This document shows, piece by piece, positions 56,980 to 64,000 of a DNA stretch of 64,000 bases. Under the pieces are notes generated by a model that was not told where the DNA came from, ran no database searches, and worked only from the letters and a program-made list of their open reading frames with translations. Both the position numbers and the translations under genes were made by a program. How positions within the stretch are numbered: position 1 is the stretch's first letter; every line of letters starts with the position of its first letter. This DNA comes from JAMXLO01 sp963832895 (lineage in GTDB: Bacteria > Pseudomonadota > Alphaproteobacteria > Acetobacterales > Acetobacteraceae): positions 42,798-106,797 of the forward strand of contig CAWHVQ010000017.1 in NCBI GenBank assembly GCA_963832895.1. The letters run 5' to 3'.

Positions 56980-57714
56980 ATGCGTCCCATTCTCTGGCTG
57001 TTCGCGGCCTGTCTTGCACTCGCCCCACCGGCGCGCGCCGCCGACACCGTCGATCTGACGCTCGTCCTGGTAACCGATGTCTCGCGCAGCATCGACGATT
57101 CGGAGTTCAACCTGGAGAAAGAAGGCTATGCGGCCGCATTCACGTCGCGGCAGGTCATTGACGCGATCCAAGGCGGCAATGTCGGTGCAATCGCCGTCGC
57201 CTACGTCGAATTCGCCTCCAGCTTTGAAGTCCGCACGGTGCTCGACTGGAGCGTGATCCGCGACCAGGCCTCGGCGCGGGCATTCGCAGACAAACTCGAG
57301 GCGGCGCCACGCTCGTTCTGGGGTCGCACCGCGATCAGCTCGGGCATCGATCGCGCCGTACAGTTGCTGGCGGAGAGCGGTTTCGAAGCGCCACGGAGGG
57401 TGATCGACGTGTGCGGTGACGGCACCAACAACGCCGGCCGCGACGTGACCGAGTCGCGCGACGACGCAGTAAAGGCTGGCATCACCATCAATGGCCTTGC
57501 GATCATCAATGATCATCCGGTGTCGTGGACCTATGCTCATGTCCAGCCACCGGGCGGCCTGCCGAACTACTATCGGGAAAATGTAACAGGCGGCCCCAGC
57601 AGCTTCGTGCTGGAGGTGCATGACTTCCACACTTTCGGCGAGGCGATGACTCGCAAGCTGGTCACCGAGATCGCCGAGGGTGGCACGCCTCGGCATCTGG
57701 CCGCGTCACCGTGA
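56980..57714 (+). CDS. Exported DUF1194 (von Willebrand A-like) protein
   Basis: 244 residues with a signal peptide (LWLFAACLALAPPARA, cleavage after Ala). The mature part starts with a VWA-like fold; VTDVSRSIDDSEF supplies the DxSxS metal-ion site, and CGDGTNNAGRDV is the second metal loop. Family members are periplasmic or secreted and of unknown role. ATG 56980 was preferred over 56950 since GGAGAG precedes it by eight bases. Confidence 0.8.
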   Translation: MRPILWLFAACLALAPPARAADTVDLTLVLVTDVSRSIDDSEFNLEKEGYAAAFTSRQVIDAIQGGNVGAIAVAYVEFASSFEVRTVLDWSVIRDQASARAFADKLEAAPRSFWGRTAISSGIDRAVQLLAESGFEAPRRVIDVCGDGTNNAGRDVTESRDDAVKAGITINGLAIINDHPVSWTYAHVQPPGGLPNYYRENVTGGPSSFVLEVHDFHTFGEAMTRKLVTEIAEGGTPRHLAASP

Positions 57715-57773
57715 TCGCACCGCTCGGCGTTGCGAGGTAAAATGGTCCATATCGACGACGACGGGGGACCACT

Positions 57774-58787
57774 ATGGGTGGGTTGATCGATGGCGTCTGG
57801 CAGGAGCAGGAACCGGAGGCCGCGAAGGCCGAGCCTGCCCGGACGCCAGGCCGCTTCGAACGCGCTCAGACCGCGTTTCGCAATTGGGTGACATCGGACG
57901 GGCGTCCGGGACCGACCGGCAGCGACGGGTTTTCCGCCGCAACCGCCCGCTATCACCTTTATGTTTCGCTGGCCTGCCCCTGGGCGCATCGCACGTTGAT
58001 CATGCGCGCGCTCAAGGGTCTCGAGCAGATCATTCCGGTCTCAGTCACGCACTGGTTGATGGCCGAGCAGGGCTGGACCTTCTCGCCAGGCGAGGGCGTG
58101 ATTCCTGACCCGCTGTTCAACAGCCGATACCTGCACGAGATCTATACGCGGGCCGACGCGCACTACTCGGGCCGCGCCAGCGTCCCGGTGCTATGGGATC
58201 AGCATACGCAGACCATCGTCAATAACGAATCCTCCGAAATCATCCGCATGTTCAACAGCGCATTCGACGCGATTGGCGCGCGGCCGGGCGACTACTATCC
58301 GAGGGAGAGCCGCGGGGAGATCGATACGCTGAATGCGCGTATCTACGATACCGTCAACAACGGTGTCTACAAGGCCGGCTTCGCCACCACCCAGTCAGCA
58401 TACGAGGAGGCGGTGGCACCGCTGTTCGAGACGCTGGACTGGCTGGAGGATCGCCTCGCGCAGTCGCGTTTCCTGTGTGAAGACACCTTTACCGAAGCGG
58501 ACATCAGGCTGTTCACCACGCTGGTGCGTTTCGATTCTGTCTATCACGGCCACTTCAAGTGCAATGTTCGTCAGCTGAGCGACTACCGAAATCTGTGGGC
58601 CTACACGCGCGACATCTACCAGATCCCCGGCATCGCGGCGACAGTGAACCTGGGCCACATCAAGCGCCATTACTATCAGAGCCACAAGCGAATCAATCCG
58701 ACCGGCATCGTGCCCGCGGGACCGTTGCTCGATTTTGACGAGTCCGCCGAACGCGGCAAGGATGTGGCTCGCCTGCTCAACTTCTGA
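57774..58787 (+). CDS. yqjG: Glutathionyl-hydroquinone reductase (Xi-class GST)
   Basis: 337 residues of the YqjG/ECM4 type. The catalytic Cys is in SLACPWAHRT, followed by WLMAEQGWTF, RASVPVLWD and NNESSEIIRMFN; the helical C-terminal domain contains TEADIRLFTTLVRFD. It removes glutathione from glutathionyl-hydroquinones formed in aromatic metabolism. GACGACGGGGGACC precedes the ATG. Sixteen bases separate it from the aldo/keto reductase, probably one transcript. Confidence 0.92.
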   Translation: MGGLIDGVWQEQEPEAAKAEPARTPGRFERAQTAFRNWVTSDGRPGPTGSDGFSAATARYHLYVSLACPWAHRTLIMRALKGLEQIIPVSVTHWLMAEQGWTFSPGEGVIPDPLFNSRYLHEIYTRADAHYSGRASVPVLWDQHTQTIVNNESSEIIRMFNSAFDAIGARPGDYYPRESRGEIDTLNARIYDTVNNGVYKAGFATTQSAYEEAVAPLFETLDWLEDRLAQSRFLCEDTFTEADIRLFTTLVRFDSVYHGHFKCNVRQLSDYRNLWAYTRDIYQIPGIAATVNLGHIKRHYYQSHKRINPTGIVPAGPLLDFDESAERGKDVARLLNF

Positions 58788-58802
58788 ACAAGGAAGCCTC
58801 GC

Positions 58803-59744
58803 TTGGAAATCCGCAATCTCGGCGCATCCGGCCTGCGCGTGTCGGCGATCGGTCTCGGCTGCAACAACTTTGGTGGGCGTATCGATCTCGAGGCGACTCG
58901 CAAGGTTATTCACAAGGCGCTCGATCTCGGCATCACGCTGTTCGACACTTCCGACACCTATGGCGAGCGCGGGGGTTCGGAAACCTGCATGGGTCAGATC
59001 CTCGGCGACGACCGCAAGCGCATCGTGCTCGCCACCAAGTTCGGCATGCCGATGGACGACGAAGGGGTGAAGGTCGGCGGCTCGCGGCGCTACATCATGA
59101 GCGAGGTAGAGGACAGCCTGCGCCGTCTGCGTACCGACTGGATCGATCTGTATCAAATTCATGCGCCCGATCCGCTCACGCCGATCGAGGAGACGCTGCG
59201 CGCGCTCGACGACCTGATCCACCAGGGCAAGGTGCGCTACATCGGCTGCTCCAACTTCCCCGCCTGGCAGGTGATGGAAGCACAATGGACCGCCAAGACC
59301 AGTGGGCTGAATGCCTTCGTTTCCTGCCAGGACGAATATTCGCTGGTGTTCCGCAAGCCGGAGGCCGAACTGATGCCTGCGATGCGCCGGCTGGGACTGG
59401 GCCTGCTGCCGTTCTTCCCGCTGGCGAGCGGTCTGCTGACCGGCAAGTATCGCCGCAACGTGACGCTGCCGGAGGGCACACGGCTGGCCAGCACGCAGCG
59501 CCTGGCAGATCGTTATTTGACCGAGCGGAATTGGCATATTGCCGAACGCCTGGGCGACCTGGCGGAAAGCCACGGCCACACGATGCTGGAGTTGGCATTC
59601 AGTTGGCTGCTGGCACAGCGCCCCGTCGCCAGCGTGATCGCGGGCGCGACGAAGCCGGAGCAGCTCGAGCAGAACGTGAAGGCCGGCGGATGGCATCTCA
59701 CCAAGGAGGAGTTGGCCGCTATCGACCGCGTTTGCGGCGCTTGA
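58803..59744 (+). CDS. Aldo/keto reductase
   Basis: 313 residues, NADPH-dependent TIM-barrel reductase. The catalytic Asp/Tyr are in LFDTSDTYGERGG, the Lys in VLATKFG, and the His in LYQIHAPDP; the coenzyme segment ASVIAGATKPEQLEQN is standard. Similar to the YghZ/Gpr-like subfamily, but the substrate is unknown. It starts with TTG, AAGGAAG upstream. Confidence 0.88.
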   Translation: MEIRNLGASGLRVSAIGLGCNNFGGRIDLEATRKVIHKALDLGITLFDTSDTYGERGGSETCMGQILGDDRKRIVLATKFGMPMDDEGVKVGGSRRYIMSEVEDSLRRLRTDWIDLYQIHAPDPLTPIEETLRALDDLIHQGKVRYIGCSNFPAWQVMEAQWTAKTSGLNAFVSCQDEYSLVFRKPEAELMPAMRRLGLGLLPFFPLASGLLTGKYRRNVTLPEGTRLASTQRLADRYLTERNWHIAERLGDLAESHGHTMLELAFSWLLAQRPVASVIAGATKPEQLEQNVKAGGWHLTKEELAAIDRVCGA

Positions 59745-59793
59745 CTGCACGACAGTGGATGAATGGACGGGCAGGAAGTGCTAAGCGGGCCGC

Positions 59794-61218
59794 ATGAGCG
59801 GAGCCGCAACGCAAGCTACGCCTGCCGCAACCGAGACAGCGGAAGAGGCCCTCATCCGCGCCCGGGCGGCCGCTCAGGCGAAGCGGTTCGGCGAGGCCGC
59901 GGGCATCTGCAACGACGTGCTGGCCGGCGCGCCGGACAATGCCCCGGCTCTCGCCTTGCAGGGCATGATCGCGGCCCACACCAACGATCCCGAACGCGGC
60001 ATCACGCTGCTCGAGCGTGCCGCGACCCTGCGGCCTGGCGTCGCAAGCTGGTATGCCAACCTCGGCGCACTGTACCGCATGGTCTACCGCATGCAGGACG
60101 CACTGCGGGTCAGTCAGGAGGCGGTCAGGCTGGACCCACAGAACGCAGACCATCTCGTCAATCTGTCGCTGGTGTTCACTGACACGGACGAGCGCGAACA
60201 CGCCCTCGCGTGCCTGTTGCGCGCACTCGGGCTGAAGCCTGACCACGCTGATGGCCACCTGGCGCTCGGCCAGAATCTGCTGGCAATGGGCGATTTCGAG
60301 CCGGGCTGGAAGGAATACGAGTGGCGCAATCTCACCGAGGCCGGCAAGAGCACGCTACCCAAGATGACCTCAGCCACCTGGAACGGCATGCGCATCCCGA
60401 ATGGCCGTCTGCTGATGGTGGGCGACCAGGGCTATGGCGATACAATCCAGTTCGCGCGTTACGTCCCGCTGATCGCCGACCGCTGCCAGGAGCTGATCGT
60501 GGGTTGCAGCGCCGAAATGGGCCCTCTTCTGGCGAACATCCCCGGCGTCAAACAGTACTTCCACCGATGGACTGACGTGCCGGGCCATGCGGCGCATTGC
60601 CGGCTGTCCAGTGTGCCGCACCTTGTGCATACCACGCTGGATACAATTCCGGCCGATGTACCCTACCTGCACGCCGATCCCGCCCGCATCGGTGTTTGGC
60701 GCCGGAGACTCGATGCGATGCTGCCGCACGGGGCAAGACGCATCGGTCTTGCCTGGAGCGGTCGTCCGACGCATCCCAACGACCGCCGGCGCTCGATACC
60801 GCTGGCCCGCCTTGCACCGCTCGCCGCCCCCGGTGGCGCCAGCTTCGTCTCGCTACAAAAGCCGATGCCACCAGCCGACCTGCCGGCGGTGGCGCAGCTT
60901 CCGGGACTTGCCGATTTGTCCGCCGAGTTGGCCGATTTCGGCGAAACGGCCGCGCTGATCGCCAACCTCGATCTGGTGATCACGGTCGATACCGCGATTG
61001 CCCACCTGGCCGGTGCGATGGCCAGACCGGTGTGGATCATGCTGCCGAAGGCAAGCGACTGGCGCTGGCTGGTGGATCGCAGCGATAGCCCCTGGTATCC
61101 GACCGCACGGCTGTTCCGCCAGATCACACCTGGCGCCTGGGATCCGGTAATCGCAGCTATCGCCGCGGCGCTGGCCCAGGACGTGTGCTCCGAACCCGGA
61201 TTTGTTGCCGCCAACTGA
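59794..61218 (+). CDS. TPR protein with glycosyltransferase family 9-like C-terminal domain
   Basis: 474 residues. Residues about 20-170 hold four tetratricopeptide repeats (for instance SWYANLGALYRMVYRMQDAL); residues about 195-470 resemble the GT9/heptosyltransferase-like fold with MVGDQGYGDTIQFARYVPL, RRIGLAWSGRPTHPNDRRRS and DLVITVDTAIAHLAGAMA. Such proteins occur near protein- or surface-glycosylation genes. The donor and acceptor are unknown. It is followed closely by a repeat protein and oxygenase genes on the same strand. Confidence 0.82.
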   Translation: MSGAATQATPAATETAEEALIRARAAAQAKRFGEAAGICNDVLAGAPDNAPALALQGMIAAHTNDPERGITLLERAATLRPGVASWYANLGALYRMVYRMQDALRVSQEAVRLDPQNADHLVNLSLVFTDTDEREHALACLLRALGLKPDHADGHLALGQNLLAMGDFEPGWKEYEWRNLTEAGKSTLPKMTSATWNGMRIPNGRLLMVGDQGYGDTIQFARYVPLIADRCQELIVGCSAEMGPLLANIPGVKQYFHRWTDVPGHAAHCRLSSVPHLVHTTLDTIPADVPYLHADPARIGVWRRRLDAMLPHGARRIGLAWSGRPTHPNDRRRSIPLARLAPLAAPGGASFVSLQKPMPPADLPAVAQLPGLADLSAELADFGETAALIANLDLVITVDTAIAHLAGAMARPVWIMLPKASDWRWLVDRSDSPWYPTARLFRQITPGAWDPVIAAIAAALAQDVCSEPGFVAAN

Positions 61219-61225
61219 ACCCGCC

Positions 61226-62329
61226 GTGAGCGACCAAGCCGACGATCCCGCCGAACTGAAACAACTGGACGTATCCGGCCTGTTCGATGTCGCCTGGTAT
61301 CTGGAGATAAATCCGGATGTGCGGGACGCTGGGTCAGACCCCCTGTTGCACTTCTGTCGCTACGGCTGGCGCGAGGGCCGCTGGCCAAACCGGTATTTCG
61401 ATCCGGCGTGGTACCTTCAGTGCAATCCCGACGTGCGCGCGCCCGAGCTTAATCCGCTGCTGCACTATGTGCGCGATGGTGACCGGGAGGGGCGCCGCCC
61501 GGTCGGGCATTTCGATCCCGCCTGGTATCGCACCGCCTATGACATACCGGCCGACACGCTGACATTGACGCATTTCCTGACACACCGGGGCTCGGGTCGC
61601 TTCGCACCGACTCCGGAGCTGTGGGCCGTGCCGCACCTGGCGCCGTATTGCAGCGATCCCGCTCGCGGCAAGGACCCGTTCGCGCATTGTCTGGACGACA
61701 TGATGCGCGAGCAGCGCGAACCGTGCCCAGACCCGGGCATCGTCGCGGCATCCGGCCTGATCGATCCGAACTACTACCTGATCAACGGCGCCGATGTGCA
61801 CGAAGCGCGGCTCGATCCGGCCGAGCATTTCTGTCGCTACGGCTGGCGCGAGAGCCGCAAGCCGAACAGCTATTTCGATACGCGCTGGTATCTGCAGACC
61901 AATCCGCAAGTGGACCGGTTGAGGATCAATCCGGTGGTGCACTATATCTGCGAAGGCGAGATGGAAGGCCGCCGGCCGGTGCCGTATTTTGACCCACTAT
62001 GGTATCGCGAGACCTACGTGATACCGGCTGGTCAAGCAGCGTTGGCGCACTTCCTGACGCATCGGCGCAGCCAGGCGTTCAGCCCGACGCCGTTGTTTGA
62101 CGTCGGCTGGTATGTTGCGCGGCATCCCGGGGAACTGAACGGCAACCGCGATCCGTTCGCGCAATTTCTGCAGGCCGGCACGTACAGGGATATCGACCCC
62201 TCCCCGGATTTCGACACAGCGGCGTACCGCAAGCGATATCTCGGCCGGCCCAGCCGCCAGTTCCGCCGCCACATGCTGCCTGACCGCGACAATCCACTGG
62301 TACATCATCTGCGGGCCACCTATCGTTGA
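61226..62329 (+). CDS. Repeat protein built from glycosyltransferase-associated FDxxWY units
   Basis: About 367 residues made almost entirely of units of the form FDPAWYLQxNPDV..NPLLHY..xGxxEGRRP. A first block of four units (FDVAWYL, FDPAWYL, FDPAWYR, then a degenerate one) is echoed by a second block in the same order (IDPNYYL, FDTRWYL, FDPLWYR, FDVGWY), sharing HFCRYGWRE and AHFLTHR. Such units usually flank glycosyltransferase domains; here no catalytic domain is present. GTG 61226 was chosen; a TTG at 61202 overlaps the preceding gene. The function is unknown. Confidence 0.75.
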   Translation: MSDQADDPAELKQLDVSGLFDVAWYLEINPDVRDAGSDPLLHFCRYGWREGRWPNRYFDPAWYLQCNPDVRAPELNPLLHYVRDGDREGRRPVGHFDPAWYRTAYDIPADTLTLTHFLTHRGSGRFAPTPELWAVPHLAPYCSDPARGKDPFAHCLDDMMREQREPCPDPGIVAASGLIDPNYYLINGADVHEARLDPAEHFCRYGWRESRKPNSYFDTRWYLQTNPQVDRLRINPVVHYICEGEMEGRRPVPYFDPLWYRETYVIPAGQAALAHFLTHRRSQAFSPTPLFDVGWYVARHPGELNGNRDPFAQFLQAGTYRDIDPSPDFDTAAYRKRYLGRPSRQFRRHMLPDRDNPLVHHLRATYR

Positions 62330-62384
62330 AGTGGAAGCAACGTCCGGAGTTTCCGCCCGTGCTCACAGGGCCTACCTTGCGTCG

Positions 62385-63068
62385 ATGACTCTGGACCTGA
62401 CCCGAGCGGCTAGCGAACTCGACGCGAACGGCTACACCACGCTGCGTGTGCTGGACCCGCAAGCGTGCCGCGAGCTGGCCGGGTTGTATGACGATGGGAC
62501 GCGCTTCCGCAGCCGCGTCGTGATGGAGCGGCACAATTTCGGGCGTGGCGAATACAAGTATCTGGCATACCCGCTGCCCGAGCCGGTCGCCGAACTACGC
62601 ACCGCGCTCTATCCGCCGCTTGCGGCAATCGCCAATGAATGGGGTGCGGCACTCAACGAAGCGGCTCGGTTTCCACCGACACTGGACGGGTTTCTCGCCG
62701 AGTGCCACGCGGCCGGCCAGACGAAGCCGACGCCGCTGCTGCTGCGCTACGGCAAGGACGATTTCAACTGTCTGCACCAGGATCTTTACGGCCCACTGGT
62801 GTTTCCGCTGCAGTTGACCGTGCTGCTGAGCGCGCCCGGCAAGGACTTCTCCGGCGGAGAATTCGTGCTGGTCGAGCAGCGGCCACGTGCGCAATCGCGC
62901 CCCGCCGTGGTGCCGCTGTCGCAGGGCGAGGCCGTGATCTTCCCGGTGCATCATCGTCCGGTCCAGGGAACCCGCGGCGTGTATCGCGTCACGATGCGTC
63001 ACGGGGTCAGCCGCGTGACATCCGGTACCCGCCAGACTCTCGGCGTCATTTTCCACGACGCCGCCTGA
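62385..63068 (+). CDS. 2-oxoglutarate/Fe(II)-dependent oxygenase (prolyl 4-hydroxylase-like)
   Basis: 227 residues. The iron-binding HxD is in LHQDLYGPL and the distal His/Arg in FPVHHRPVQGTRGVYRVTMRHGV, with FSGGEFVLVEQ as in PKHD-type hydroxylases. It should hydroxylate a protein, peptide or small molecule. The ATG at 62385 begins the homologous region; the frame is open 18 codons upstream. It lies between the repeat protein and a TauD-type dioxygenase. Confidence 0.8.
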   Translation: MTLDLTRAASELDANGYTTLRVLDPQACRELAGLYDDGTRFRSRVVMERHNFGRGEYKYLAYPLPEPVAELRTALYPPLAAIANEWGAALNEAARFPPTLDGFLAECHAAGQTKPTPLLLRYGKDDFNCLHQDLYGPLVFPLQLTVLLSAPGKDFSGGEFVLVEQRPRAQSRPAVVPLSQGEAVIFPVHHRPVQGTRGVYRVTMRHGVSRVTSGTRQTLGVIFHDAA

Positions 63069-63134
63069 TGGTCCAGGGCTTGACCCGGTCATTCCCCCGC
63101 GCGAATTGATGGTGGATTGGCTCAGGAGATACCG

Positions 63135-64000
63135 ATGGACATCACGCCAGGTAGCGGAACGTTCGGTGCCACCATCACCGGCATCGATCTCGCCCTGCCG
63201 CTGTCGGACGGCGACTTCCGCGCGATCCTCCGCGCACTCGGCGAACACGGGGTGCTGTGCTTCCCACGCCAGACGCTGGACACGGATCAGCTCAGCGCAT
63301 TCGGCCGGAGCTTCGGCGAGCTGGAGATCAACGTCGCCAATGCCTATCACGAGCCCAACCATCCCGAAATGATGATCCTGTCCAACATGAAGCGCGATGG
63401 GAAGCAGATCGGCGCCAACGATGCCGGCCAGGGTTGGCACACCGATATGTCGTACAGCCGCGACATCGCGCTCGCCAACATCCTGCACGCACAGCACGTG
63501 CCGACGCGCAACGGCAAGCCGCTCGGCGAGACGCAGTTCCGCGACATGCACGCTGCCTACGACGACCTGCCCGACGCGCTGAAGCACAAATTGGAAGGCC
63601 GCACTGCCACCCACGACTTTGCCAAGTTCTGGGACATGATGGTGGCGAAGGCCGGCTCTACGCGGAAACCACTGACACAAGAGCAGCGCGCCAAGAAGCC
63701 ACCAGTGTCGCAACCCATCTTCCGCCGCCACCCCATCACCGGCCGCTACGTGCTTTACGCCAACGTCGGCTATGCCATGTTCATCGACGGCATGGACCCG
63801 CAGGAGAGCGGCGAGATCCTCGACTTCCTGTTCCGCCACCAGGAGCGTGCCGATTACCTGCACGCGCATCATTGGCAGGTGGGCGATGTGCTGATGTGGG
63901 ACAACATCGGCACAATACACAACGCCGTCGGTGACTATACTGTGGACGAACCACGCTACATGCGGCGAATCCAGGTAATGGCAACGCTCGACTATCAGCG
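63135..64000 (+). CDS. TauD/TfdA-family dioxygenase, 3' end beyond window
   Basis: At least 288 residues, open to the window edge. The 2-oxoglutarate/iron site begins with HTD in GQGWHTDMSYS (HxD), and the distal His is in GDVLMWDNIGTIHNA; the RRIQVM Arg may bind 2-oxoglutarate. The N-terminus ITGSGTFGATITGID-like and FPRQTL are typical. The substrate (taurine, phenoxyacetate or another) is unknown. CAGGAG lies before ATG 63135. The stop is not in the window. Confidence 0.85.
   Translation, partial: MDITPGSGTFGATITGIDLALPLSDGDFRAILRALGEHGVLCFPRQTLDTDQLSAFGRSFGELEINVANAYHEPNHPEMMILSNMKRDGKQIGANDAGQGWHTDMSYSRDIALANILHAQHVPTRNGKPLGETQFRDMHAAYDDLPDALKHKLEGRTATHDFAKFWDMMVAKAGSTRKPLTQEQRAKKPPVSQPIFRRHPITGRYVLYANVGYAMFIDGMDPQESGEILDFLFRHQERADYLHAHHWQVGDVLMWDNIGTIHNAVGDYTVDEPRYMRRIQVMATLDYQ

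Overview
The window is 64 kb of dense, GC-rich bacterial DNA with few gaps. Gene content (small-type PurL with separate PurS/PurQ, BolA and CGFS glutaredoxin beside purL, UbiK, MidA-type methyltransferase, Rap1a-like protein, several Liv-type ABC transporters) suggests an alphaproteobacterium, most likely Rhodospirillales/Acetobacteraceae. That placement is inferred from gene families; no rRNA or tRNA gene was seen.

Layout. 1-6.6 kb: start of proC, a YbjN-like gene and ubiK on the minus strand, then a plus-strand run hldD-lgt-midA-pgeF-lipoprotein-prs. 6.6-13.4 kb: methyltransferase, flavin monooxygenase, GST and phosphatase, then a complete livHMGF transporter core with no binding protein. 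13.5-21.5 kb: two large hybrid histidine kinases on the minus strand. One carries about twelve HAMP units in tandem; each gene is broken by a single extra base. 21.5-24.3 kb: a graveyard of ABC-transporter fragments (binding protein, LivF, LivH) around two intact small exported proteins. 24.3-33.7 kb: a GT2 glycosyltransferase, then grxD-bolA-purL / purQ-purS-purC and purB, with a Uma2-type gene inserted on the opposite strand. 33.7-47 kb: TerC-like protein, OmpR-type regulator, succinate-semialdehyde dehydrogenase, a cytochrome c behind a perfect FNR/FixK-type box, a MetF-like/methyltransferase pair, alcohol dehydrogenase, thioesterase, M20 peptidase, PrpF and HyuB. 47-54 kb: a stressosome module rsbR-rsbS-rsbT-rsbX-like followed by two hybrid histidine kinases, lying between hyuB and its usual partner hyuA. 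54-64 kb: hyuA, S24 repressor-like protein, DUF1194 protein, glutathionyl-hydroquinone reductase, aldo/keto reductase, a TPR-glycosyltransferase, a repeat protein, and two 2-oxoglutarate/Fe oxygenases, the last cut by the window end.

The most notable system is the stressosome module. RsbR and RsbS keep their phospho-acceptor positions, and three successive genes (rsbT, the rsbX-like gene, the first histidine kinase) each begin with an RsbT/RsbW-like GHKL ATPase domain. No sigma-B-type sigma factor or RsbV/RsbW pair is present, so output probably runs through two-component signalling. Also notable are a GC-rich inverted-repeat element inserted in frame in two protein genes and present as a half unit in the pur cluster, and four single-base frameshifts (poly-HAMP kinase, second kinase, purL, M20 peptidase). 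One of these hits an otherwise well-conserved biosynthetic gene, so sequencing or assembly indels must be considered.
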